Origin: Actinomycetota bacterium
GTDB taxonomy: Bacteria > Actinomycetota > Actinomycetes > Nanopelagicales > Nanopelagicaceae
Direction: 5' to 3'
Assembly (NCBI GenBank): GCA_009698295.1
Contig: WLQO01000009.1
Span: forward strand, 1 to 18,718
Length of the DNA stretch: 18,718 nt
How positions within the stretch are numbered: position 1 is the stretch's first letter; each line of letters starts with the position of its first letter. The position numbers were made by a program, and so were the translations under genes. The notes under the pieces were generated by a model, which was not told the origin of the DNA, did no database searches, and saw nothing but the letters and a program-made list of their open reading frames with translations. This document shows positions 7,474 to 14,682 of the stretch, in pieces.

Positions 7474-8359
7474 CGATTCCTGTTACTAAATAAGCACTTA
7501 CTTGAACTCCATCGGTCGGTGAATAAAGATCAATCAATAGTGAGCCCACAAGTTGTCCACCAACGCTAATTAACGTAAATGTAAGTACCCCAAGGTGTTG
7601 CACAATCGTTGAAGTGAAAGCAATGTAGATAACTCCGATTACTCCTCCGGTGTATATCCACCAAGGTCCTGCTGGCAGAGCAACAACGTCCGCGCGATTT
7701 ATCAACATTCCGATTGCCAGAAAAATGACTAGGAATGTTGTTCCCATGATGAAATTAAGAAGTGAGGTTGCAAAACTCTGGTTGGTGCTCTCATTAATTC
7801 GACCATTTAGAGCTCGTTGCACGCCAACAATCGCACCTGCAACACATCCAAAGAGAACGGCCCAGAGAGATAAGTTTTTCGCGTCGATTCGATCTAAAAC
7901 AGAGACCAGAACAGCTAAAACTGTCACGCCGGCTGCGGTAACTCGCTTAGCAGTGATCTGCTTCTTGCCACCACCGGTCAGCCCAATTCGATCAACAATT
8001 AGTGATGTAGCTGTTTGGCCAGCAATTGATGCGACTGAGTAAATTGCCACACCAATCACAGGAACGATCTGTGTTTGTACCGCGACAAAACTTCCACCCA
8101 ACATCCCGGCAAAGAGCGTCCAAACTGGAATCTCTTTCGCTGAAACGGCGGCGCGTAAGTTCTTCATTCCCATTTTTATTGCAGGGTTAAATGCAGAAAT
8201 CGTTGCGATGATTAATAGCCCTGACCCAAATGAAACAAGAGCGGCTTCTATCGGGTTGCCGATGCGATGTGAGAGCTCACCATTTGCACGCGCCTGCAAG
8301 GCGATCATCAAACCCGAAATTGCGGCGAGAAAATCTAATTTCTTATTGCTTTTATGCAT
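7403..8359 (-). CDS. DMT-superfamily transporter with two DUF606 (YdcZ) repeats
   Basis: This 318-residue membrane protein has about ten hydrophobic segments arranged as two homologous halves. The first begins at FLAAISGLMIALQARANGELSHRIGNPIEAALVSF-like residues 10-45, the second near residue 168 (LFGCVAGAIVGVQRALNGRI), a layout typical of the DUF606/YdcZ family of small-molecule exporters. The transported compound is unknown. The gene is coupled to the yqhA-type gene upstream: TAATG joins that stop to this ATG with one shared base. The 3' end overlaps dedA by 71 nt; the shared DNA encodes hydrophobic-to-basic tails in both proteins, and this protein's tail ends KLKLAKR. Confidence 0.87.
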   Translation of the reverse strand: MHKSNKKLDFLAAISGLMIALQARANGELSHRIGNPIEAALVSFGSGLLIIATISAFNPAIKMGMKNLRAAVSAKEIPVWTLFAGMLGGSFVAVQTQIVPVIGVAIYSVASIAGQTATSLIVDRIGLTGGGKKQITAKRVTAAGVTVLAVLVSVLDRIDAKNLSLWAVLFGCVAGAIVGVQRALNGRINESTNQSFATSLLNFIMGTTFLVIFLAIGMLINRADVVALPAGPWWIYTGGVIGVIYIAFTSTIVQHLGVLTFTLISVGGQLVGSLLIDLYSPTDGVQVSAYLVTGIVMTYLGVVVGGVGNLPKLKLAKR

Positions 8360-8889
8360 TAAGAATGTGTGCCTTGGAATTCACGCTTATCAGCGATCCA
8401 ATCCATAACGGCAAATAACACACCTGAGACAACAAAAGTTAGGTGAATTACGATTCGCCACTTCGTTCCGCCACCTACATGGTCTTGCCCAGATAATTCA
8501 ATAAAGTCTTTTAAGAGTTCGATCACTGAAATCGCCACGAGTGAACCAATCAATTTAATTTTAAGACCACTGAAATCAATTGTTCCCATCCAGTGTGGAC
8601 GATCTGACGAATTCTGAGCAATATCAATTCTAGAAATAAAGTTTTCGTAGCCGGCGAAGATAACCATCAGAATCAAATTGGCTAATAAAGTTAAATCAAG
8701 CAAGGCAAGCAAATCCAAGGTGAATGTATGCGCATCGACATCGCCCATATGCTGAGCTAATTTGATGAAATCAAGAGCAAATCTGTAGGCCAATAGCGCT
8801 AAAGCACCAACTAATCCGAGATATAAAGGAGTTAGTAGCCAACGTGACCTAAAGAGAATTACTTCAATTGCATGAACCAAATTTTTCAT
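8359..8889 (-). CDS. YqhA / UPF0114 family membrane protein
   Basis: This 176-residue inner-membrane protein clearly resembles Escherichia coli YqhA: SRWLLTPLYLGL near the start, LLDLTLLANLILMVIFAGYENFISRIDI in the middle, then LKIKLIGSLVAIS and IIHLTFVVSG-like residues (here IVIHLTFVVSG). Three to four hydrophobic segments are visible. No molecular function is established for the family as far as I know. It is first in a two-gene unit with the DUF606 transporter (stop and start share a base). A TAAAAT box 6 nt before the ATG implies a leaderless transcript whose promoter overlaps the end of the ABC-F gene. Confidence 0.85.
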   Translation of the reverse strand: MKNLVHAIEVILFRSRWLLTPLYLGLVGALALLAYRFALDFIKLAQHMGDVDAHTFTLDLLALLDLTLLANLILMVIFAGYENFISRIDIAQNSSDRPHWMGTIDFSGLKIKLIGSLVAISVIELLKDFIELSGQDHVGGGTKWRIVIHLTFVVSGVLFAVMDWIADKREFQGTHS

Positions 8890-8895
8890 AATTTA

Positions 8896-8901
8896 ATTTT
8901 A
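8896..8901 (-). promoter_or_regulatory. -10 box TAAAAT of the YqhA-type gene (leaderless)
   Basis: TAAAAT on the minus strand matches the consensus at five of six bases and ends exactly 6 nt before the ATG at 8889. The whole gap to the upstream ABC-F stop is 14 nt, so this box is the only room for a dedicated promoter. There is no clear -35. Confidence 0.55.
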
Positions 8902-8903
8902 AC

Positions 8904-10673
8904 TCATGGCTCGAGTTGAAGTGTTACTTCTAGCCATTCTTCTTCGCGTGTGTTTAGTTCAAAACGTTGAGATTCTAACTCTTCACTAACCTTTAGCAGG
9001 GCCTCGGAATCAAATGCGGATTCGCTCTGTAGCGTTTCTAGTTCACTAATTCGGTTTTTTGCCTTCTCAATCTGTCGCTCGAGCCGAGCTAAATCCTTCT
9101 TGAGTTGGCGCTGTTCTGCTGCTGAGGAAGCGCTCTTAGTTTTTGCATCTGGGTTTGGTCGCGCAATTGATGCGGTGCGCTGTTCCAGATATTGGTCAAC
9201 ACCACGAGGTAAATCTCTTAAAGATTTATCTCCTAACAGCCCAACAAATCGATCACAAACTCGCTCCAGGAAATATCTATCGTGCGAAATAACAATCAAT
9301 GTTCCGCCGAAGCTATCCAGCAAATCTTCCAATTCAGTAAGCGTTTCAATATCGAAATCATTAGTTGGCTCATCCAGCAATAAGACGTTCGGGGAATCCA
9401 TCAACAAACGGGTTAGTTGTAATCTGCGTTTCTCGCCGCCGGATAAATCACCTACCGGTGTCCATTGCGAATCTTTATCAAAGCCCAGGCGCTCACAAAG
9501 TTGTGATGCCGAAAGTGATTTCCCATTGCCGAGTTCGATATGAGCTGCAACCTTTTCGACTGCTTCCAATACTCGCCACGTTGGATTTAACTCATCAAGG
9601 TGCTGAGTCAAAAATGCTGCTTTTACGGTTATGCCGGTTGTAAATTTTCCTGCAAATGGTTGCAGTTCACCAGCCAAGGTGCGCATAAGCGTTGTCTTTC
9701 CGGATCCATTTATTCCGACGATCCCGATGCGATCACCTGGTCCGACATTCCAGTACAAATCATCGATCAACTCTTTGTCGCCAGCACGTATCTGTAAATG
9801 ATGCGCTTCGTAAACGGTGTTGCCTAAACGATTGCGGGCAAATTTTAACAACTCGCCTTGATCGCGTGGTGCTGGCTCTTCTGCGATCAATACATTGGCG
9901 GCATCTACCCGAAATTTTGGTTTTGTAGTTCTAGCCGGTGCTCCTCTGCGCAACCAGGCAAGTTCTTTGCGAATTAGATTATTACGTCTGGCATCCATCG
10001 CACTTGCCTGACGAGCACGTTCTGCCTTGGCTAATACAAATGCCGAATATCCACCGTCGTACTCTTCAACTTTACCTTCGACTACTTCCCATGTGCGATC
10101 AGTAACGGCATCGAGAAACCAGCGATCGTGGGTGATAACTAAAACCGCCAGATTTTTCCGGCTATTTAAATGGTTAGCTAGCCAGGCCACTCCCTCAACA
10201 TCTAAGTGGTTAGTTGGCTCATCTAGCAAAATTAAATCAAGCTCGTCGATCAATAATTTAGCCAAACCAACTCTGCGTTTTTCACCACCGGATAAAGTTG
10301 CAAACTTTCTTTCAAATAAGTGATCATCAAATCCACCAAAGAGTCCGGTGAATACTTCTCTAATTCTAGAATCACTCGCCCATTCATGTTTTGCTCGATC
10401 TCCAATAACAACATCACCTACAGTTGAATGTGGATCAGCTTTATCTACTTGCGAAAGTAATCCAATCTTGACGGAATTTGCCTTGGTAACTCTGCCTGCA
10501 TCTGGGCTTTCAACAGCTGCAATTATTTTCATAAGCGTGCTTTTGCCAGAACCGTTGCGCCCAACAATTCCAATCCGATCGCCCTCGGATACTCCAAGCG
10601 AAACTCTTTCAAGCAGCGCTCTAATATCAAAGGCCTTGCTGACCTCTTCGATATTTACAAGATTGCGCGCCAC
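8904..10673 (-). CDS. uup: ABC-F family ATPase, Uup type
   Basis: A soluble twin-ATPase protein of 589 residues without membrane segments. ABC-F proteins act on the ribosome, and Uup-type members help resolve stalled or misassembled ribosomes. Domain 1: Walker A GRNGSGKST (38-46), LSGGE (127-131), Walker B with DE at 151-152. The linker has the Uup-like WLRRGAPARTTKPKFR. Domain 2: Walker A GINGSGKTT (320-328), LSGGE (410-414), DE at 434-435. Residues about 515-585 form a charged coiled coil, the Uup C-terminal hallmark. Start is GTG at 10673: MARNLVNIEEVSKAF is the expected N-terminus, and a TACGCT -10 box lies 8 nt upstream. It is divergent from kynU with 24 nt between start codons. An antibiotic-resistance role is not indicated. 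Confidence 0.9.
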   Translation of the reverse strand: MARNLVNIEEVSKAFDIRALLERVSLGVSEGDRIGIVGRNGSGKSTLMKIIAAVESPDAGRVTKANSVKIGLLSQVDKADPHSTVGDVVIGDRAKHEWASDSRIREVFTGLFGGFDDHLFERKFATLSGGEKRRVGLAKLLIDELDLILLDEPTNHLDVEGVAWLANHLNSRKNLAVLVITHDRWFLDAVTDRTWEVVEGKVEEYDGGYSAFVLAKAERARQASAMDARRNNLIRKELAWLRRGAPARTTKPKFRVDAANVLIAEEPAPRDQGELLKFARNRLGNTVYEAHHLQIRAGDKELIDDLYWNVGPGDRIGIVGINGSGKTTLMRTLAGELQPFAGKFTTGITVKAAFLTQHLDELNPTWRVLEAVEKVAAHIELGNGKSLSASQLCERLGFDKDSQWTPVGDLSGGEKRRLQLTRLLMDSPNVLLLDEPTNDFDIETLTELEDLLDSFGGTLIVISHDRYFLERVCDRFVGLLGDKSLRDLPRGVDQYLEQRTASIARPNPDAKTKSASSAAEQRQLKKDLARLERQIEKAKNRISELETLQSESAFDSEALLKVSEELESQRFELNTREEEWLEVTLQLEP

Positions 10674-10691
10674 GATGGGAGAGCGTACCTT
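10663..10691 (+). promoter_or_regulatory. Promoter of kynU (-35 TTGCGC, -10 TACCTT), leaderless
   Basis: TTGCGC at 10663-10668 and TACCTT at 10686-10691 are 17 bp apart, and the -10 ends 6 nt before the kynU ATG, predicting transcription from the start codon itself. The -35 lies within the first codons of the divergent ABC-F gene. Confidence 0.55.
10682..10687 (-). promoter_or_regulatory. -10 box TACGCT of the ABC-F gene, overlapping the kynU -10
   Basis: TACGCT on the minus strand ends 8 nt before the GTG at 10673. It shares the two central bases of a GTAC palindrome (10685-10688) with the kynU -10 on the other strand, so one polymerase bound here should exclude the other. Confidence 0.45.
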
Positions 10692-10697
10692 TCAACT

Positions 10698-11972
10698 ATG
10701 AAAGCCACTGACCGTCAATTTGCACTTGATCTAGATGCCCGCGATCCATTGGCCCGCTTCCGTTCACAATTTGTTATCAGCGACACAAATATCTGCTATC
10801 TCGATGGCAATTCCTTGGGACGACTGCCGCTTTCAACGATCGATGCCGTGAATAACTTTATGAAAGATGAATGGGGACCTGAGGTAGTAACCGGATGGGG
10901 TCACTGGGTAGATGAAGCGCAGCCAACCGGCGATTTAATTGGACGCGCAACTCTTGGCGCAGCAGCGGGTCAAGTCCTTGCCTGCGATACAACTTCAGTT
11001 AATTTCTATCAATTAGCACTCGCTGCAATTCATGCCCGTCCTGGACGCAAAACCATAATCACTGATGCAGCAAATTTCCCAACAGATCGATACATCCTGG
11101 ATGGAATTGCAAAGCAATTTGGGTTGAAGTTAATAATCATTGATAACGAATCTGCGGGTTCTGCAGAAAATGAGCGGATTACTCCAGAAATTCTTGCGCC
11201 TTACTTAAATGAAGATGTTGCACTTGTTACTTTAGAAGTTATTCAATATCGCTCTGGCGCACGTAATGATATTAAGTCCTTAACAGATTTAGCTCGCAAG
11301 CATGGCGCATTTATGTTGTGGGATGCCAGCCATGCAGTTGGTGCGATCGAAATGGATTTTGATAAAAATGGCGTTGATATCGCCGTCGGATGTACTTATA
11401 AATATGGAAACTCTGGTCCAGGCGCACCTGCTTGGCTGTATGTAAATAAAAAGGTACAGGCGGAGTTGCAAGTTCCAATTCAAGGTTGGTTTTCCCAGGG
11501 CGATCAATTTGCAATGGGAGCTGACTATGAAAAAGCGAAAGGAATACGTGGATTCCAAATTGCTAGTCCGTCTCTGATTGGATTGCGTTGCATCAAGAGC
11601 GCATTTACGATGATTGAAGAAGCCGGCATCGGTGCGATTTCAGAAAAAGCTGCAATCGGAACTGAAATGATGATTCAGCTCTACGATGCATGGTTGGCAG
11701 AACTTGGATTTACTTTATTAACATCAAGAAACCCCCAAGAGCGCGGTGGACATATTTCAATTGGACATCCTGACGCGGCACGAATCTGTGTAGCGCTAAG
11801 AGAATTTGCTGATGTAATTCCGGACTATCGCACGCCAAATTCAATACGTTTGGCTATTGCGCCTCTTCCAACATCTTATGTAGAAATTTGGGATGGTTTT
11901 GCTCGTATTCGCGACTTAGTTGCTTCTCGACAATACGAGAAGATTGAAAAAACAGATTCGAGAGTCACATGA
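10698..11972 (+). CDS. kynU: Kynureninase
   Basis: This PLP enzyme cleaves kynurenine to anthranilate and alanine (or 3-hydroxykynurenine to 3-hydroxyanthranilate). The 424-residue sequence has the family opening YLDGNSLGRLP (34-44), the PLP-ring aspartate D209 in WDASHAVGA, and the Schiff-base lysine K235 in GCTYKYGNSGPG; FPTD and the IQGWF motif are present. The gene overlaps kynA by four bases (ATGA), so the two enzymes are translationally coupled, kynureninase first although it acts later. A promoter with its -10 box 6 nt before the ATG suggests a leaderless mRNA. No formamidase gene lies nearby. Confidence 0.93.
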   Translation: MKATDRQFALDLDARDPLARFRSQFVISDTNICYLDGNSLGRLPLSTIDAVNNFMKDEWGPEVVTGWGHWVDEAQPTGDLIGRATLGAAAGQVLACDTTSVNFYQLALAAIHARPGRKTIITDAANFPTDRYILDGIAKQFGLKLIIIDNESAGSAENERITPEILAPYLNEDVALVTLEVIQYRSGARNDIKSLTDLARKHGAFMLWDASHAVGAIEMDFDKNGVDIAVGCTYKYGNSGPGAPAWLYVNKKVQAELQVPIQGWFSQGDQFAMGADYEKAKGIRGFQIASPSLIGLRCIKSAFTMIEEAGIGAISEKAAIGTEMMIQLYDAWLAELGFTLLTSRNPQERGGHISIGHPDAARICVALREFADVIPDYRTPNSIRLAIAPLPTSYVEIWDGFARIRDLVASRQYEKIEKTDSRVT

Positions 11973-12766
11973 GCGATGCAGAGTTTGATTCTGCGCTTAC
12001 CTACACATCTTATTTAGCCATCGATAAGTTACTTGAATTACAAAATCCACTATCTGAAGGCCCAGAACATGATGAAATGCTATTTATTATCATCCACCAG
12101 AGTTATGAACTCTGGTTTAAGCAATTAATTCACGAATTTAACGCAGCCGGCAAAGCCCTTGAATCAGGTGATACCCACCGCTCGCTCGCAATTCTGGGAC
12201 GAATTCGCACCATTCTTAAGGTCTGCGTTACTCAAGTAGATATTTTAGAGACGATGACGCCGCTACAATTTAACGCCTTCCGCGGATACCTCTCTTCATC
12301 AAGTGGTTTCCAATCAGCGCAATTTAGAAAAGTTGAGGCGCTCCTGGGCCGTCGAGATTCAAAGATGGCATCACACCTGCCTTTGGAAGTTCAGGCAGAG
12401 ATTAAAGAGATTTCTTCGCGCAATTCGATTTGGGATTCAACGCTGGCCTACCTTGCAAAACGCGGTCATAAGATCCCGGATGAGATTTTGAACCGAGATA
12501 AATCAACCCATTATCAATCTGATCCGAGGGTTATCAGCGCATTGCTAGAGGTGCATCGCAGTGATCCTGAATCTGCAATGGTCTGCGAACGTTTGATGGA
12601 TATCGACGAAGGGCTACAGGAGTGGCGTTACCGTCATGTAAAGATGGTTGAGCGAACCATTGGACAGAAAGTAGGAACGGGCGGTTCGGATGGAGTTAAA
12701 TACTTAGCAAGTACCTTATTTAATCCAGTCTTTAAAGATCTTTGGGATATCCGTTCGCAGTTTTAA
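11969..12766 (+). CDS. kynA: Tryptophan 2,3-dioxygenase
   Basis: The heme enzyme opens the indole ring of tryptophan with O2 to give N-formylkynurenine, the first step of the kynurenine pathway. The 265-residue length is usual for bacterial forms. Key residues visible: distal H43 in IIHQSYELWFK, R106 in FRGYLSSSSGFQS, proximal heme ligand H223 in WRYRHVKMVERTIG, and the GTGGSDGVKYL loop (236-246) that closes over the substrate. The ATG overlaps the kynU stop as ATGA. The stop codon overlaps that of the converging PGPGW gene within a TTAA (12763-12766). Confidence 0.95.
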   Translation: MSDAEFDSALTYTSYLAIDKLLELQNPLSEGPEHDEMLFIIIHQSYELWFKQLIHEFNAAGKALESGDTHRSLAILGRIRTILKVCVTQVDILETMTPLQFNAFRGYLSSSSGFQSAQFRKVEALLGRRDSKMASHLPLEVQAEIKEISSRNSIWDSTLAYLAKRGHKIPDEILNRDKSTHYQSDPRVISALLEVHRSDPESAMVCERLMDIDEGLQEWRYRHVKMVERTIGQKVGTGGSDGVKYLASTLFNPVFKDLWDIRSQF

Positions 12767-13092
12767 ATCTTTCCTGTCGAATACAAATATAAAATTACAA
12801 TAATTGATAACACGGCTGCAATCGCAATGAGTGAAAACTGTGCCCACTTTGGCATTCCTACTTTATCTGCAGCTTTCTGCGCATAACTGCGTGTGTGAAC
12901 CATGACTCGCGCTGCCCATGCAAATTCTGACGCTAAAATTCCAAGTCCGGCAATCACAATTAAAATTCCGGGACCAGGACCCACTAAAGCAATCGCACCT
13001 AAAACAGTTACAGTTCCGCCGACTAATCCAATAATCACTCGCCAGAAAAAACGCCCGGCTTTTGTCTTTTTTATCCAGGTTCTAATTTTCAT
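12763..13092 (-). CDS. PGPGW-type small transmembrane protein (TIGR02611-like)
   Basis: This 109-residue membrane protein has a basic N-terminus (KIRTWIKKTKAGRFFWR), then a hydrophobic stretch containing GPGPGILIVIAGLGILASEFAWA, an amphipathic middle, and a second strong membrane segment near the C-terminus (FSLIAIAAVLSIIVILYLY). The GPGPG core followed by AGL..L..EF.WA is the PGPGW signature. I know of no function for the family. The gene converges on kynA with overlapping stop codons. Upstream, an 8-bp direct repeat TTCCATAA occurs twice (13100-13107 and 13109-13116). A TATGGA 8 nt before the ATG is a weak -10 candidate. Confidence 0.82.
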   Translation of the reverse strand: MKIRTWIKKTKAGRFFWRVIIGLVGGTVTVLGAIALVGPGPGILIVIAGLGILASEFAWAARVMVHTRSYAQKAADKVGMPKWAQFSLIAIAAVLSIIVILYLYSTGKI

Positions 13093-13170
13093 TTTTATTT
13101 TCCATAAGTTCCATAATTAGGACCAGTTTATGAGACACGCCCGAACTTTTCGCATAAAAAGGGGTGGGGG

Positions 13171-13199
13171 TTGCAACTTTTTTTGACTTCGGAGATACT
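13171..13199 (+). promoter_or_regulatory. Candidate promoter of the aminotransferase gene (TTGCAA / GATACT)
   Basis: TTGCAA (13171-13176) and GATACT (13194-13199) are 17 bp apart, each matching its consensus at four of six bases. Transcription would begin near 13206, giving a leader of about 80 nt that starts just before the first hairpin. Confidence 0.4.
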
Positions 13200-13204
13200 T
13201 ATCT
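13193..13204. promoter_or_regulatory. Operator-like inverted repeat AGATA-CT-TATCT
   Basis: AGATACTTATCT is a perfect 5-bp inverted repeat with a 2-nt centre lying across the predicted -10 box of the aminotransferase promoter, a common site for a repressor. A 12-bp palindrome can occur by chance in AT-rich DNA, so the assignment is tentative. Confidence 0.3.
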
Positions 13205-13206
13205 GA

Positions 13207-13267
13207 CATTCGAAAGAATGAAAATGATGGGGAGAGTACTTCTCAAACGAGTTTCTAAATCAGAAAC
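13207..13267 (+). ncRNA. Three-hairpin 5' leader of the aminotransferase mRNA
   Basis: Hairpin A is CATTC-GAAA-GAATG (13207-13220), a perfect 5-bp stem closed by a GNRA-type tetraloop. Hairpin B is GAGA-GTACT-TCTC (13232-13244). Hairpin C is GTTTCT-AAATC-AGAAAC (13251-13267), a perfect 6-bp stem. They are consecutive and end 20 nt before the ATG at 13288. I do not recognise a known riboswitch, and there is no run of U after hairpin C, so a standard terminator is not formed. Confidence 0.35.
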
Positions 13268-13287
13268 CTTTGCCGTACAGCTTTAAA

Positions 13288-14682
13288 ATGATTACACAAT
13301 CGCATCACGCGGAAACTTTTAGATCAGTACCAGCAACATCCACGCCAATATCGCCTGAAAAGGTAGCCGCTTTACTGGCCTCAGAATGGCAACTATTTAC
13401 TAAGAACACCAAGGGATCAGCAACCGAGAGCGAACGCTCGATGAAGTCGCTCCCACTTGGCGTCACCTCCAGCTTCCAGCACTGGGACCCGTACCCAATC
13501 TCGATCGTCTCCGCCAAGGGCGCGTGGATGACAGATGTGGATGGTCGCGAGTTGCTCGATCTATCCATGGGATTCGGCGCAATGCTCGCCGGACATTTGA
13601 ACCCAGTTGTTGTTCAAGAGGCCAAAGCAGCACTTGATACAGGAATGCTCTTTGTGACTCCATCACCAATCTCAACTGACGCTGCAGAGCGAATTTGTCG
13701 CCGCTTCGGTATCGATCAGGTGCGTTTCACAAACTCTGGTACCGAATCAACTATGTATGCAGTTCGTGTTGCACGATCTGCCAGTGGCAAGAGCGATATC
13801 GTCAAGATTGAAGGCGGATATCACGGAAGCTACGATCCTTTTGTTGTTTCTGCCAAGCCAAAAGTTGAGGCTGCTGGAGATGAAGATTTCCCAACACCTG
13901 TCACGGATTCAAATTTGGTAACCGGAAATGTTTTTGTAGTTCCATACAACAACGCTGATTCACTAGAAGCGATCTTTAAAAAGCATTCATCGACAATCGC
14001 TTGCTTTATTGTTGAACCAGTACTTGAAAACATTGGAATCGTTCTTCCCGATGCTGGTTATCTAGAACGAGTTCGCGAACTATGTGATCAATACGGAATC
14101 ATCTTGATCTTTGATGAAGTTAAGACTGGCCTTACCGCCGGACATCAAGGCGCTGCACAAAGACTCCGCGTACTTCCTGATTTAATTACACTGGCTAAAT
14201 CAATTGGTGGCGGTTTAACGCTGGCAGCATTTGGTGGCAAGCAGAAATATATGGATTATGTAACAAGCGGAAAAATGGCCCACTTCGGTACATTTAACGG
14301 AAATCCATTAGCAATGGCTGGTATTCGCGCAGTAGATAATATTTGTACTGCAGAAACTTTGGCTGCTGCAGAAGCGCTAAATCAGCAAGCGTTAGAACGA
14401 ATCTCTGAAATCATTGATGAGTACCAACTTCCAGCTCACACCGTTGGATTCGGAGTAAAAGGCTGTATTACTTGGTCGACAACGCCTGTTCGCAACTACC
14501 GCGATTACAAAGCAACTGACTTTGCTGTCGCTGAACTATCTTGGCTATGGTCGTTAAACCGCGGAATCATTACGCCTCCGGGGCTAGATGAACAATGGCT
14601 AATTAGCTTGGCTCATGGACAGAAAGAGATCGACATCTTGGTCGAAGATTTCCGTTCACTTGCTGCTGCACTTCGCAGTTAA
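13288..14682 (+). CDS. Class-III PLP aminotransferase, glutamate-1-semialdehyde aminomutase-like
   Basis: The 464-residue fold-type I enzyme has FTNSGTES (147-154) for phosphate binding, GGYHGSYD (176-183), D276 in FDEVKTG and the Schiff-base lysine K304 in LAKSIGGG. The nearest named family is HemL, but the ~55-residue N-terminal extension and its place beside sugar genes suggest a different substrate, perhaps an amino sugar or keto acid; this is inference. The ATG at 13288 is preferred over the in-frame TTG at 13270, which would start only 3 nt after hairpin C. Roughly 13430-13580 is visibly more GC-rich, with C-ending codons, than neighbouring genes, as in a highly expressed gene. It converges on the next gene with overlapping stops in a TTAA (14679-14682). 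True HemL for heme synthesis remains possible. Confidence 0.83.
   Translation: MITQSHHAETFRSVPATSTPISPEKVAALLASEWQLFTKNTKGSATESERSMKSLPLGVTSSFQHWDPYPISIVSAKGAWMTDVDGRELLDLSMGFGAMLAGHLNPVVVQEAKAALDTGMLFVTPSPISTDAAERICRRFGIDQVRFTNSGTESTMYAVRVARSASGKSDIVKIEGGYHGSYDPFVVSAKPKVEAAGDEDFPTPVTDSNLVTGNVFVVPYNNADSLEAIFKKHSSTIACFIVEPVLENIGIVLPDAGYLERVRELCDQYGIILIFDEVKTGLTAGHQGAAQRLRVLPDLITLAKSIGGGLTLAAFGGKQKYMDYVTSGKMAHFGTFNGNPLAMAGIRAVDNICTAETLAAAEALNQQALERISEIIDEYQLPAHTVGFGVKGCITWSTTPVRNYRDYKATDFAVAELSWLWSLNRGIITPPGLDEQWLISLAHGQKEIDILVEDFRSLAAALRS

Larger units (their letters stand above)
13093..13287. other. 195-nt intergenic region with promoter, palindromes and structured leader
   Basis: This is by far the longest non-coding stretch in the window. 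From left to right it holds the TTCCATAA direct repeat next to the PGPGW gene, a weak CTTTT/AAAAG inverted repeat (13146-13161), a G-rich run (13161-13170), the palindrome GTTGCAAC (13170-13177), a T7 tract, a promoter with an operator-like palindrome over its -10, and three hairpins before the aminotransferase ATG. I see no tRNA or convincing small ORF. Confidence 0.6.

Noticed and set aside
9100..10323. Several plus-strand open frames opposite the ABC-F gene
   Set aside because: Their sequences are low-complexity, Ser-rich shadows of Walker and signature motifs on the other strand.
13100..13116. TTCCATAA direct repeat as a CRISPR or mobile-element boundary
   Set aside because: Only two 8-bp copies occur with no spacer units, inverted termini or transposase.
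13161..13170. G-rich run as a G-quadruplex
   Set aside because: There are only two G-tracts (GGGG and GGGGG); four are needed.
13251..13287. Hairpin C as an intrinsic terminator
   Set aside because: No run of U follows the stem, and the coding region starts 20 nt later.
13232..13287. Glycine riboswitch suggested by GGGAGAG
   Set aside because: The remaining conserved core and the second stem of that family are missing.
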